Positions 5,884-13,389 of a stretch of 22,979 nucleotides of DNA are shown here, in pieces; position 1 is the stretch's first letter, and each line of letters begins with the position of its first letter. Under the pieces are notes generated by a model. It saw nothing but the letters and a program-made list of their open reading frames with translations, was not told the origin of the DNA and ran no database searches. The stretch lies in contig VBHI01000339.1 of the NCBI GenBank assembly GCA_005881495.1, positions 1 to 22,979 of the forward strand, given 5' to 3'. This stretch comes from Chloroflexota bacterium. Its GTDB lineage: Bacteria > Chloroflexota > Ktedonobacteria > Ktedonobacterales > Ktedonobacteraceae. The translations under genes and the position numbers were made by a program.

Positions 5884-8559
5884 ATGAGTATCAGGACGAA
5901 TGACGGGGTGGGAATGTCTGCGTCGCAGGGACGCGATAAATCGGGTTCATACAAGTACATTGGAGTGCCTTTGCCTAAAGTTGATGCTTATGGCAAGGTG
6001 ACCGGTCGCGCCCTTTATGCCGACGATATTATGCTGCCGCGCATGGTGTATGGGCGGCTGTTGCGTTCGCCCTATGCACATGCTCGCATTCTCTCCATTG
6101 ATACGAGCCGCGCTTTGGCGCTGCCGGGCGTGCTGGCGGTGATTACCGGCCAGGACTTGCCCCAGAAGTATGGCATCCTTCCTTCCAGCCAGGACGAATA
6201 CGCGCTGGCGCTCGACAAGGTACGCTATGTGGGTGATCCCGTCGTTGCTGTTGCCGCGCTCGATCCCGACATTTTGGATGAAGCAATGAAGCTGATGCAT
6301 GTCGAGTATGAAGTGTTACCTGCGCTGATGAGTATCGACGAGGCACTGGCGCATCCTGAGGTCAAAATCAACGACGAGGCGCGGATTGGGAATATTCACA
6401 AGGCCGTCGCGTATGAGTTTGGCGAAGTTGAAGCCGGTTTTGCCGCAGCCGACTATGTACGCGAGGACTGGTTCTACTACGAGGGCAACAATCACGCGCC
6501 GATCGAAGCACACGCCTGTGTCGCCAGTTGGGAACCTGATCCCAGCGACCCGGTTGGCGGTAAGCTTACGCTCTGGTCATCCACACAGACGCCGCATTAT
6601 GTTCACCGCGAGTTGAGCAATGTATTGGGCTTGCCGCAATCGCATGTTCGTGTCATCGCCCCCCATGTCGGCGGAGGCTTCGGTGGAAAAAGCGATCCCT
6701 TCTCTCATGAAATCTGCGCCAGCGAATTGTCGCGCCGTATTGGCAGGCCCGTCAAGATTACCTGCACGCGTGAAGAGGTATTTTTGAACCACAGGGGACG
6801 CCATCCCGTCAAAATGTGGATTAAGACAGGAGTGAAGCGGGATGGCACGCTTACCGCCATGCACTTCCGTTCTTTTCTGGATGGCGGCGCCTATGGTTCG
6901 TATGGGATTGCTTCGACATATTATACTGGCGCCTTGCAGACGGTGACCTACAAGCTGCCCTGCTACAAATTCGAGGGCATGCGTCTCTTTACCAATAAGC
7001 CGCCGTGCGGTCCCAAGCGCGGGCATGGGACGACCCAGCCGCGCTACGCGGTAGAGGCACATCTCGACAAAATTGCCCATGATCTCGGCATGGACCCGGT
7101 TGAACTGCGTCGCCATAATCTGATTGAGCCGTATTCGCGCACGGTCAACGGCCTGCGCATCACCAGTTGCGATCTTGGCGAGTGTCTCGATGCCGTCGTT
7201 GAACGCTCGGGCTGGAATGAGTTCCAGTCTGATATCCATCCCTGCAACGCCGACGTGCTGGATACATCCGCACTCTACAGCGCTTCTACTTTCAGTCAGC
7301 AGGGACGCAAGGAAGTGCCAGCATCCGTAAATGGAAGAAGCGCGATGAATGGTTCTCACGGAAGAGCAGAGGATTCTTCTATTAAACGTGGGATGGGTAT
7401 AGCCGCGTCCTCCTACATCTGTGGCGCGGGCAAACCCATTTACTGGAATGATCTGCCGCACTCGGCTGTGCAGATTCGCCTCGACCGTGGAGGCGGCGTC
7501 ACGGTCTATTGCGGCGCGACCGACATTGGCCAGGGATCGACTTCTGTGCTGGCCTACATCGTTGCGGAAGAACTGGGTATTCAGATAGGACACATTCACC
7601 TTGAAACGGCAGACACGACGCTTACCCCGGTTGATCTTGGCTCGTATTCCAGCCGGGTCACCTTCATGGCCGGAAATGCGGCCATTGCTGCCGCGCGCAA
7701 ACTGAAAGCGCAGCTCTTCGAACTGGCAGCTGAACAGTTACACGTCCCGGTGGAGCGCTTGAACGCTGCTGAAGGCATCATTTTCGACGAAGATGACCCG
7801 GGAGTAGCGTTATCTTTTGTGCAAGCGGTGCAGTTGGCCGAGGCCCGCTATGGTGCGCTGGTGGCATCGGGGTCTTATGCCCCGCCCGAAGGCATTCACG
7901 GCGATTACAAAGGGGCAGGCGTTGGACCTTCGCCCGCTTACTCCTATTCCGCGTGTGTAGCGCAAGTGGCGGTCGATGTGGAGACAGGTGAGGTGGTCGT
8001 TGAAAAACTCTGGATGGCGCATGACGTGGGGCAATCCATCAATCCCCTGCTGGTCGCCGGCCAGGTCGAGGGTGGCGCGTACATGGGCTTTGGCGAGGCG
8101 CTGATGGAGCAGCAGGTCTTCCGCAAGGGACAGCATAAAATACCATCTCTGCTGGATTATAAACTGCCCACGACGCTGGACACACCTGAAATTGAATCCA
8201 TATTGATAGAAATCCCTGACCTTGAAGGTCCCTATGGAGGTAAAGAGGCAGGGCAAGGACCACTTAACCCGGTCATCCCAGCTATTGCCAATGCTGTTTA
8301 TGAGGCGATAGGCGTGCGCATTGACGAGGTACCCATCACACCAGACAAAGTATTGAAGGCCCTTAAAGCCGAAACAGCCACGACGCGTACATTACCTCGT
8401 CCACAGGTCATGCCTAGCGAGGGGCCGTCACCGTGGCCAACTCGGCTTATTAGATGGCAGCCTGGGGAGATCGACGGAGCGCGGAGCAACCAGGGGGACC
8501 ACGGGGACCACGAGGGCCAGGGAAGGGGGAGAGGGGCAGCGAAAGAGGGGGGGTCCTGA
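5884..8559 (+). CDS. Molybdenum hydroxylase large subunit, hydroxybenzoyl-CoA-reductase-like
   Basis: The molybdopterin-cytosine-dinucleotide-binding catalytic subunit of the xanthine oxidase family, 891 residues (relatives about 750-800). It starts with the standard YIGVPLPKVDAYGKVTGRALYADD segment. The pterin-binding loop GGGFGGK is at residues 263-269, C375-GPKRGHG lies in the active-site region, and the C-terminal domain ends IPAIANAVYEAIGVR. The CO-dehydrogenase AYxCSFR loop is absent, so this is not coxL. The place of the catalytic glutamate (usually K-x-x-G-E) reads KEAGQGP, with Gln at 791. Two oddities add length: an insertion of about 50 residues around 445-500, and a low-complexity Gly/Arg/Asp tail (about 833-891) encoded by a G-rich tract. 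It starts at ATG 5884 behind GAGGTG. Its stop overlaps the start of the medium subunit (TGATG). Confidence 0.93.
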   Translation: MSIRTNDGVGMSASQGRDKSGSYKYIGVPLPKVDAYGKVTGRALYADDIMLPRMVYGRLLRSPYAHARILSIDTSRALALPGVLAVITGQDLPQKYGILPSSQDEYALALDKVRYVGDPVVAVAALDPDILDEAMKLMHVEYEVLPALMSIDEALAHPEVKINDEARIGNIHKAVAYEFGEVEAGFAAADYVREDWFYYEGNNHAPIEAHACVASWEPDPSDPVGGKLTLWSSTQTPHYVHRELSNVLGLPQSHVRVIAPHVGGGFGGKSDPFSHEICASELSRRIGRPVKITCTREEVFLNHRGRHPVKMWIKTGVKRDGTLTAMHFRSFLDGGAYGSYGIASTYYTGALQTVTYKLPCYKFEGMRLFTNKPPCGPKRGHGTTQPRYAVEAHLDKIAHDLGMDPVELRRHNLIEPYSRTVNGLRITSCDLGECLDAVVERSGWNEFQSDIHPCNADVLDTSALYSASTFSQQGRKEVPASVNGRSAMNGSHGRAEDSSIKRGMGIAASSYICGAGKPIYWNDLPHSAVQIRLDRGGGVTVYCGATDIGQGSTSVLAYIVAEELGIQIGHIHLETADTTLTPVDLGSYSSRVTFMAGNAAIAAARKLKAQLFELAAEQLHVPVERLNAAEGIIFDEDDPGVALSFVQAVQLAEARYGALVASGSYAPPEGIHGDYKGAGVGPSPAYSYSACVAQVAVDVETGEVVVEKLWMAHDVGQSINPLLVAGQVEGGAYMGFGEALMEQQVFRKGQHKIPSLLDYKLPTTLDTPEIESILIEIPDLEGPYGGKEAGQGPLNPVIPAIANAVYEAIGVRIDEVPITPDKVLKALKAETATTRTLPRPQVMPSEGPSPWPTRLIRWQPGEIDGARSNQGDHGDHEGQGRGRGAAKEGGS

Positions 8560-9545
8560 TGTTACGGCTTCCACCATTTCGCTACCTGGCTCCTCGTCGC
8601 CTTGAAGAAGCCGCATTGATGCTGGCGCAGGAAGGTGAACAGGCGATGCTGGTCGCAGGAGGTACCGATCTCTTTCCAAATATGAAACGCCGCCAGTTCA
8701 CTCCAGAGGTTTTAATTGGCCTGCGAGGCATTACGGCATTGCAGAGCACCGGTGGATCCGCGGAGCAGGGGATGCACATAGGTGCTGGTGTGACGCTCTC
8801 TACGCTGGCCTCACATCCTCTCATTCTGCAACACTATCTGGCGCTTGCCACTGCTGCTGGTTCAGTATCGACGCCCCAATTGCGGAACGCGGGCACCATC
8901 GGCGGCAATCTCTTGCTGGATACGCGCTGTAACTATTACAATCAGACCGAGTTCTGGCGTCACTCTATTGGCTATTGTATGAAAAAAGATGGCGATATCT
9001 GCCTGGTTGCTCCGGGTAGCCCACGCTGCTGGGCAATCTCTTCGGCGGACACTGCTCCTGTGTTAGTGAGCCTGGATGCGCAGGCGCGACTGGTGAGCGT
9101 ACGCGGCGAGCGCGTGTTGCCGGTACGAGAACTGTTTCGCGATGATGGCATGGACCCCTATACAAAAGCCAGGGATGAAATACTCGCCGAGATCATTTTA
9201 CCGCCTGCCAACGGTTGGCGCAGTGTCTACCTGAAATTGCGGCGGCGCGGCTCATTCGACTTTCCCATCCTGGGGGTAGCGGTGGCGCTGCGCTTTGCTG
9301 ATGACCAGACGGTGGCTGATGCACGAATCACTTTGGGAGCTGTGGCATCGCACCCGGTGGAGGCGACCGAGGCCGCCGCACAGCTGGTTCACCAGTCGCT
9401 CAGTCCTGAACTGATAGAGGCAGTGGCGGCGGCGGCCGCCAGGCGTTCCAAGCCGCTGGACAACGCCGACTTGACGATCAATTATCGCAAACAGGTCACG
9501 CCCGTTTTTGTGCGCCGCGCGCTCAGTCAACTGGCGGAGTCATGA
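8559..9545 (+). CDS. Molybdenum hydroxylase medium (FAD) subunit with extra [4Fe-4S] insertion
   Basis: The FAD-binding subunit (CoxM/XdhB/HcrB type), 328 residues. The N-terminal FAD segment AGGTDLFPNMK (33-43) and RNAGTIGGNLL (109-119) are typical of the family. An insertion follows in which C124, C140, C148 and C157 are spaced 16, 8 and 9 residues apart. As I recall, this is the spacing of the four ligands of the [4Fe-4S] cluster in 4-hydroxybenzoyl-CoA reductase beta (C122, C138, C146, C155), an insertion that ordinary xanthine dehydrogenases lack. This is the best evidence that the complex belongs to the HcrABC branch, which removes a phenolic hydroxyl reductively. I chose ATG 8559, overlapping the preceding stop and behind GAGGGGGGG. 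The longer frame from 8454 encodes low-complexity sequence only. It overlaps the next frame's earliest ATG (ATGA). Confidence 0.94.
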   Translation: MLRLPPFRYLAPRRLEEAALMLAQEGEQAMLVAGGTDLFPNMKRRQFTPEVLIGLRGITALQSTGGSAEQGMHIGAGVTLSTLASHPLILQHYLALATAAGSVSTPQLRNAGTIGGNLLLDTRCNYYNQTEFWRHSIGYCMKKDGDICLVAPGSPRCWAISSADTAPVLVSLDAQARLVSVRGERVLPVRELFRDDGMDPYTKARDEILAEIILPPANGWRSVYLKLRRRGSFDFPILGVAVALRFADDQTVADARITLGAVASHPVEATEAAAQLVHQSLSPELIEAVAAAAARRSKPLDNADLTINYRKQVTPVFVRRALSQLAES

Positions 9546-9592
9546 ACACGTACTGTTTTGATTTCAATTTTGATTTCAATAAGGAGCGGGCA

Positions 9593-10708
9593 ATGATGAG
9601 ACGAGAAGATTTACGCGGGACGTGGGCGATGCAACGCGAAGCTGAGTGGCCTTCGATTCGGCGGGATGAACTGGACCAGCAAGCACTGGCGTATGGATTG
9701 GAGTCAGCCGACTCTATCCGCGACAGGAGCATCTCTTTGTTTAATCGAGGGCGTCATGGTTACTCGGCTGGATGCCGGTTCATGGGCGTTCCATTCCTGG
9801 AGGACATGCACACACTTGGTGGTCAGGACGTTGCTGTTGTTGGAGTCCCGCTGGACTGCGGGACTACCTTTCGCTCTGGTACACGTTGGGGACCCCAGGC
9901 CATCCGGCGTATATCGCTGCTTGGGACTGGTTATAATCCATCACTGGGCGTCGACCTGGTGGAATCGCTCAATATGGTTGATGCCGGAGACGTGAACGTG
10001 ATTCCGGCGAACATCGAGAAGAGCTTTGACCAGATCGCCAAAGCGGTCAGCTATGTTCATGAGCGGGCTGTCTTTCCCGTCATACTTGGCGGGGATCATT
10101 CGATTGGTTACCCGGATATTCGAGGGCTGGCGCCGCATGTTGAGGGCAATATTGGCATCATTCACTTTGACCGGCATGCCGATATCAGCGAGTACAGCAT
10201 GGACGAACGTATGCATGGAAGTCCATGGTTCCATGCGACCAATATTTCTAATGCTCCCCCCACTAACCTGGTACAAATCGGCATCGGAGGTTGGACACAA
10301 CCCCGCGATTGGTATTCTACCTCGCGCGAGCGACGGACGACGATCATGACGATGGAAGATGTGGATCACTACGGCATCGACCGAGTGGCTGAGTATGCAC
10401 TTGATATTGCCTGGAAGCAGGCTAAGTGCGTCTTCCTCAGTTTCGATATCGACTGCCTAGACCCTGCCTTTGCGCCAGGGACGGGTACTCCAGAACCAGG
10501 AGGGTTTCTTCCGCGCGAAGTATTCAGACTGCTCCAGCTTGTGACGCGAGAGGGATTGGCGGGGATGGAGGTTGTGGAGGTCTCACCGCCCTACGATGTG
10601 GCCGACGTGACTGCTCTGCTCGCTTCCCGTGTGATCATGGATGTGCTGGGGGCACTTGTTATGAACAGGAAATTAGGTCGTGTTCCTCCCAGGGGAGAGG
10701 CTTCGTGA
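9593..10708 (+). CDS. Ureohydrolase (agmatinase/arginase superfamily)
   Basis: A manganese- or nickel-dependent amidinohydrolase-fold enzyme, 371 residues. All metal ligands are present: H169 in GGDHS, D193-R-H195-A-D197, and D285-I-D287-C-L-D in SFDIDCLDPAFAPGTGTPEPGG. The usual DAHxD reads DRHAD, with Arg for Ala. About 80 residues precede the catalytic core (VAVVGVPLDCGTTFRSG), longer than E. coli-type SpeB. Such an extension is reminiscent of guanidine hydrolase and guanidino-acid hydrolases, so the substrate may be a guanidino compound other than agmatine. I chose ATG 9593 because AAGGAG (9581-9586) lies 6 bases away; ATG 9542 overlaps the previous stop and would add 17 residues. It sits inside a molybdenum-hydroxylase/CoA-ligase operon, a context I cannot explain from known pathways. 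Confidence 0.9.
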   Translation: MMRREDLRGTWAMQREAEWPSIRRDELDQQALAYGLESADSIRDRSISLFNRGRHGYSAGCRFMGVPFLEDMHTLGGQDVAVVGVPLDCGTTFRSGTRWGPQAIRRISLLGTGYNPSLGVDLVESLNMVDAGDVNVIPANIEKSFDQIAKAVSYVHERAVFPVILGGDHSIGYPDIRGLAPHVEGNIGIIHFDRHADISEYSMDERMHGSPWFHATNISNAPPTNLVQIGIGGWTQPRDWYSTSRERRTTIMTMEDVDHYGIDRVAEYALDIAWKQAKCVFLSFDIDCLDPAFAPGTGTPEPGGFLPREVFRLLQLVTREGLAGMEVVEVSPPYDVADVTALLASRVIMDVLGALVMNRKLGRVPPRGEAS

Positions 10709-10764
10709 TATCATGATACGCAAGCACAAGAATTCCGTGGAAGCTTTTAGAAAGGATCTAAGAT

Positions 10765-12393
10765 ATGGCACTACCAATGGTAGCTCCCGAACTCTATCGT
10801 CCTCAGGTGGATTTCCCGAATGTCCCTTATGATCACTTGCTGCGCATGGCTGCCGACCGTTTTCCTGAGCGCCGTGCGATCATCTACCATGAACTCGTCC
10901 TGACCTATCGCGAAGTCGTCTCTATGGTCAACTGCCTGGCCAACGGACTGCAGCGGTTTGGACTGGGCAAAGGGGATCATCTTTGTACGTTCACCACCAA
11001 TTGCCCAGAATACCCCCTTCTTCTTAATGCTGCCGCGACTATTGGAGCGGCTCTCAGCCCGATCAATCCTGTCTACAAAGAGCGCGAGCTGGCCTACCAG
11101 CTTGCCGACTCCGAAGCAAAGGCTATCCTGGTCCAGAGCGAACTGCTGCCCATCCTGCAAGCCGTGTTGCACGAGGGAACATTTCCGCATCTACAACATA
11201 TCATCGTGACAGGAGACCGCGTCCCCGAGAGTATGCCGGGAGCCATCCCTTTTGCCAGGCTGCTGCGCGAGTCGTCACCGAAACGACCTGCCCCTGTCCA
11301 GATCAGTGGCGATGACATCCTGGCCCTGCCCTATTCCTCTGGCACGACGGGTTTGCCCAAGGGCGTGATGCTCAGCCATCGCAACCTGACCACAAACCAC
11401 CTGCAGTTTCTGACCGCCTCGCGAATCTCTTCCGTTGATACCACACTGATCTTCCTCCCAATGTATCATATCTACGGCGTGCTCTTGACGGGCAGTTTTC
11501 TGGCAGCAGGGGCCACGCAGGTCCTGATGGAACGCTTTGACCTGGCGCAGTCGTTGGAGTTGTGCGAGCGCCATGGCGTCACCTGGTTTTTCGCGGTTCC
11601 TCCTATTTTGCTGGCCCTGACCGCAACCCCGACGGAGTTGCTGCAACAGAAGATGAAAACCGTCAAGTATATCATGTCAGCCGCAGCTCCTCTGCCCAGG
11701 GAACTGGCGCAATCTATACAGAAGAAGCTTGGAGTGATAGTTGTCCAGGGCTACGGCTTGACGGAATCCTCACCTGTTACTCACCTCTCGCCGGTGGATC
11801 CCGCGTTGGATCGTGCGGGGAGTGTGGGTCTGTTCGTGCATAATACCGAGCAGAAGGTGGTCGACCAGGAGACCGGGGATCGTGAGCTGCCCGCGGGAGA
11901 GGAAGGTGAGATTATTGTACATGGGCCACAGGTGATGCCTGGCTACTGGAAGGCACCTGAAGAGACAGCACGCGCCCTGCGCCATGGCTGGCTCTACACA
12001 GGGGATATCGGCTATGTGGATGCTGATGGCTACCTCTATGTCGTCGATCGCAAGAAAGAAATGATCAAGTATAAAGCCTTTAGCATTGCTCCCGCCGAGC
12101 TCGAGGCGGTGCTGCTGGAACATCCAGCAGTGCAGGATGCGGCAGTGATCGGGATTCCTGATGAGCAAGCGGGCGAGGCGCCCAAAGGCTTTGTGGTCCT
12201 GCGACCAGAGCAACGTGTTACTACCGATGAGTTGATCACATTTGTCAACAGCAGGTTGGCGAGCTACAAAAAGCTGCATGAGGTCGAGTTCATCGATGTT
12301 ATTCCCAGGGTTCCCTCAGGGAAGGTTCTACGCCGTGTATTGAAGGAACGTGAAAAAGCGGCACGTACTGCTCCGCAGAGTGAGACTCTTTAA
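10765..12393 (+). CDS. AMP-forming acyl/aryl-CoA ligase (4CL-like)
   Basis: An ANL-superfamily ligase, 542 residues. It activates a carboxylate with ATP to an acyl-adenylate and then a CoA thioester. Seen motifs: the P-loop Y190-SSGTTGLPKG, GYGLTE at 329-334, the YTGD motif and hinge (GWLYTGDIGYVDADGYLYVVDRKKE), and the catalytic lysine K520 in PSGK. The A8/A9 region reads IKYKAFSIAPAELE, where nearly all relatives have Gly at the position of A438. Overall it resembles 4-coumarate/4-hydroxybenzoate-type ligases, so an aromatic acid is likely but medium-chain acids are possible. It starts at ATG 10765 behind AAAGGAT, 56 bases after the ureohydrolase, probably as the last gene of the operon. 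Together with the hydroxybenzoyl-CoA-reductase-like subunits it would make the thioester substrate on which that enzyme acts. Confidence 0.92.
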   Translation: MALPMVAPELYRPQVDFPNVPYDHLLRMAADRFPERRAIIYHELVLTYREVVSMVNCLANGLQRFGLGKGDHLCTFTTNCPEYPLLLNAAATIGAALSPINPVYKERELAYQLADSEAKAILVQSELLPILQAVLHEGTFPHLQHIIVTGDRVPESMPGAIPFARLLRESSPKRPAPVQISGDDILALPYSSGTTGLPKGVMLSHRNLTTNHLQFLTASRISSVDTTLIFLPMYHIYGVLLTGSFLAAGATQVLMERFDLAQSLELCERHGVTWFFAVPPILLALTATPTELLQQKMKTVKYIMSAAAPLPRELAQSIQKKLGVIVVQGYGLTESSPVTHLSPVDPALDRAGSVGLFVHNTEQKVVDQETGDRELPAGEEGEIIVHGPQVMPGYWKAPEETARALRHGWLYTGDIGYVDADGYLYVVDRKKEMIKYKAFSIAPAELEAVLLEHPAVQDAAVIGIPDEQAGEAPKGFVVLRPEQRVTTDELITFVNSRLASYKKLHEVEFIDVIPRVPSGKVLRRVLKEREKAARTAPQSETL

Positions 12394-12454
12394 CCACGTC
12401 ATTCGGCTTGACACGCTGGCCAAAGAGGATCCTATATACACGCTTCTTCTAACT

Positions 12455-13321
12455 CTATTTAGGCGGTCCCTCCTTGATGCGTGTCAGCGCCTGGTCTCCT
12501 TCTCCAGGTTCCGGCAGCACGAATTCGATCCACCAGGTCGCTCCCGCTTCAATATATGACTCGACATGCGCTCGCGCCTTTACCGGGTCATCGCCAGGGC
12601 TGTGTCCCCCCGCGGCGAGATCAAAGGGAGCAGAGCTTGATCGGTGCGCTTCGATAAAGGCCTTGATAGCGCGTATATCGGCTGGCTTGATGTAGCCGTC
12701 ACCATGTTCATCGGGCACCTTGGCAGGGCAGAAGCCATCCCAGCGAGCTGCGCGCAAAGCCGGAGCTTTCCGAGGCCAGAAACCACCAAGCCAGATGGGA
12801 ATCCGAGGCTTCTGGACCGGCCCTGGCCAGAAGGTGACATCGTGCACCTGGTAATGAGTGCCCTGATAACTGAAGGGCCGCCCACTCATCAAGCCCGCAA
12901 GGAGATCCAACCCCTCATCGAGCATCCTGGCACGCTGCTTCACATCAGCGACCTCGCCAAAGTGACGATCTTGTGCGTCACCCAAGCCAACGCCCAGGAT
13001 GAGGCGTCCGTGCGAAAGGTGATCCAGCGTGATGGCCTCGCGGGCGAGCTTCCAGGGGAGCCGGGACGGCAACGGCGTCACCGTAGTTCCCAGATGCACG
13101 CGCTGTGTGCGCAGCGCCATGGCTGTCAGCGTCAGCCAGGGATCGTAGGTAACACCCTGTGCGCCCCAATAGATGATGTAATCTTCCAGGAATACCCCTT
13201 CCCAGCCTTCCTCCTCGGCAATGTGTGCATACTCAACCAGTTGTTCAACATCGCCCTCGATGCCTGACAGCGGCAGTACAAGTCCATACTTCATCGCGTG
13301 TTTCTCCTTTGGTTCCTTCAT
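12455..13321 (-). CDS. LLM-class (luciferase-like) flavin/F420 oxidoreductase
   Basis: A bacterial-luciferase-fold oxidoreductase, about 288 residues. It begins MKYGLVLPLSGIEGDV at strand 1, followed by HIAEEEGWEGVFLEDYI, GTTVTPLPSRLPWKLAREAITLDHLSHGRLILGVGLGD and the PIWLGGF segment, all typical of LLM proteins. The cofactor may be FMN or F420; the nearby fgd makes F420 plausible. The ATG at 13321 has AAGGAG 6 bases upstream. An ATG at 13294 (MKYG...) has its own AAAGGAG and equals the usual N-terminus, so either could be used. It lies 68 bases downstream of the MarR-PDZ gene on the same strand and is probably co-transcribed with it. The gene converges with the CoA ligase without a clear terminator between them. 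Confidence 0.88.
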   Translation of the reverse strand: MKEPKEKHAMKYGLVLPLSGIEGDVEQLVEYAHIAEEEGWEGVFLEDYIIYWGAQGVTYDPWLTLTAMALRTQRVHLGTTVTPLPSRLPWKLAREAITLDHLSHGRLILGVGLGDAQDRHFGEVADVKQRARMLDEGLDLLAGLMSGRPFSYQGTHYQVHDVTFWPGPVQKPRIPIWLGGFWPRKAPALRAARWDGFCPAKVPDEHGDGYIKPADIRAIKAFIEAHRSSSAPFDLAAGGHSPGDDPVKARAHVESYIEAGATWWIEFVLPEPGEGDQALTRIKEGPPK

Positions 13322-13389
13322 ACTTATCTCCTTACACAGGGATGCCCTTTCCCCTGTTCCCTTGACATCGCCTTCTGTGGGGCAGACCA

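Noticed and set aside
6577..7599. 340-codon minus-strand open frame
   Set aside because: Shadow of the molybdenum hydroxylase large subunit; Arg/Cys/Ser-rich and without motifs.
8454..8558. N-terminal extension of the FAD subunit from ATG 8454
   Set aside because: It encodes Gly/Arg/Pro-rich low-complexity sequence in the G-run tract; ATG 8559 has a ribosome site and matches the family start.
5884..8559. Carbon monoxide dehydrogenase large subunit (coxL)
   Set aside because: The AYxCSFR active-site loop is missing (GPKRGHG is present instead) and the partner medium subunit has the HcrB-type cysteine insertion.
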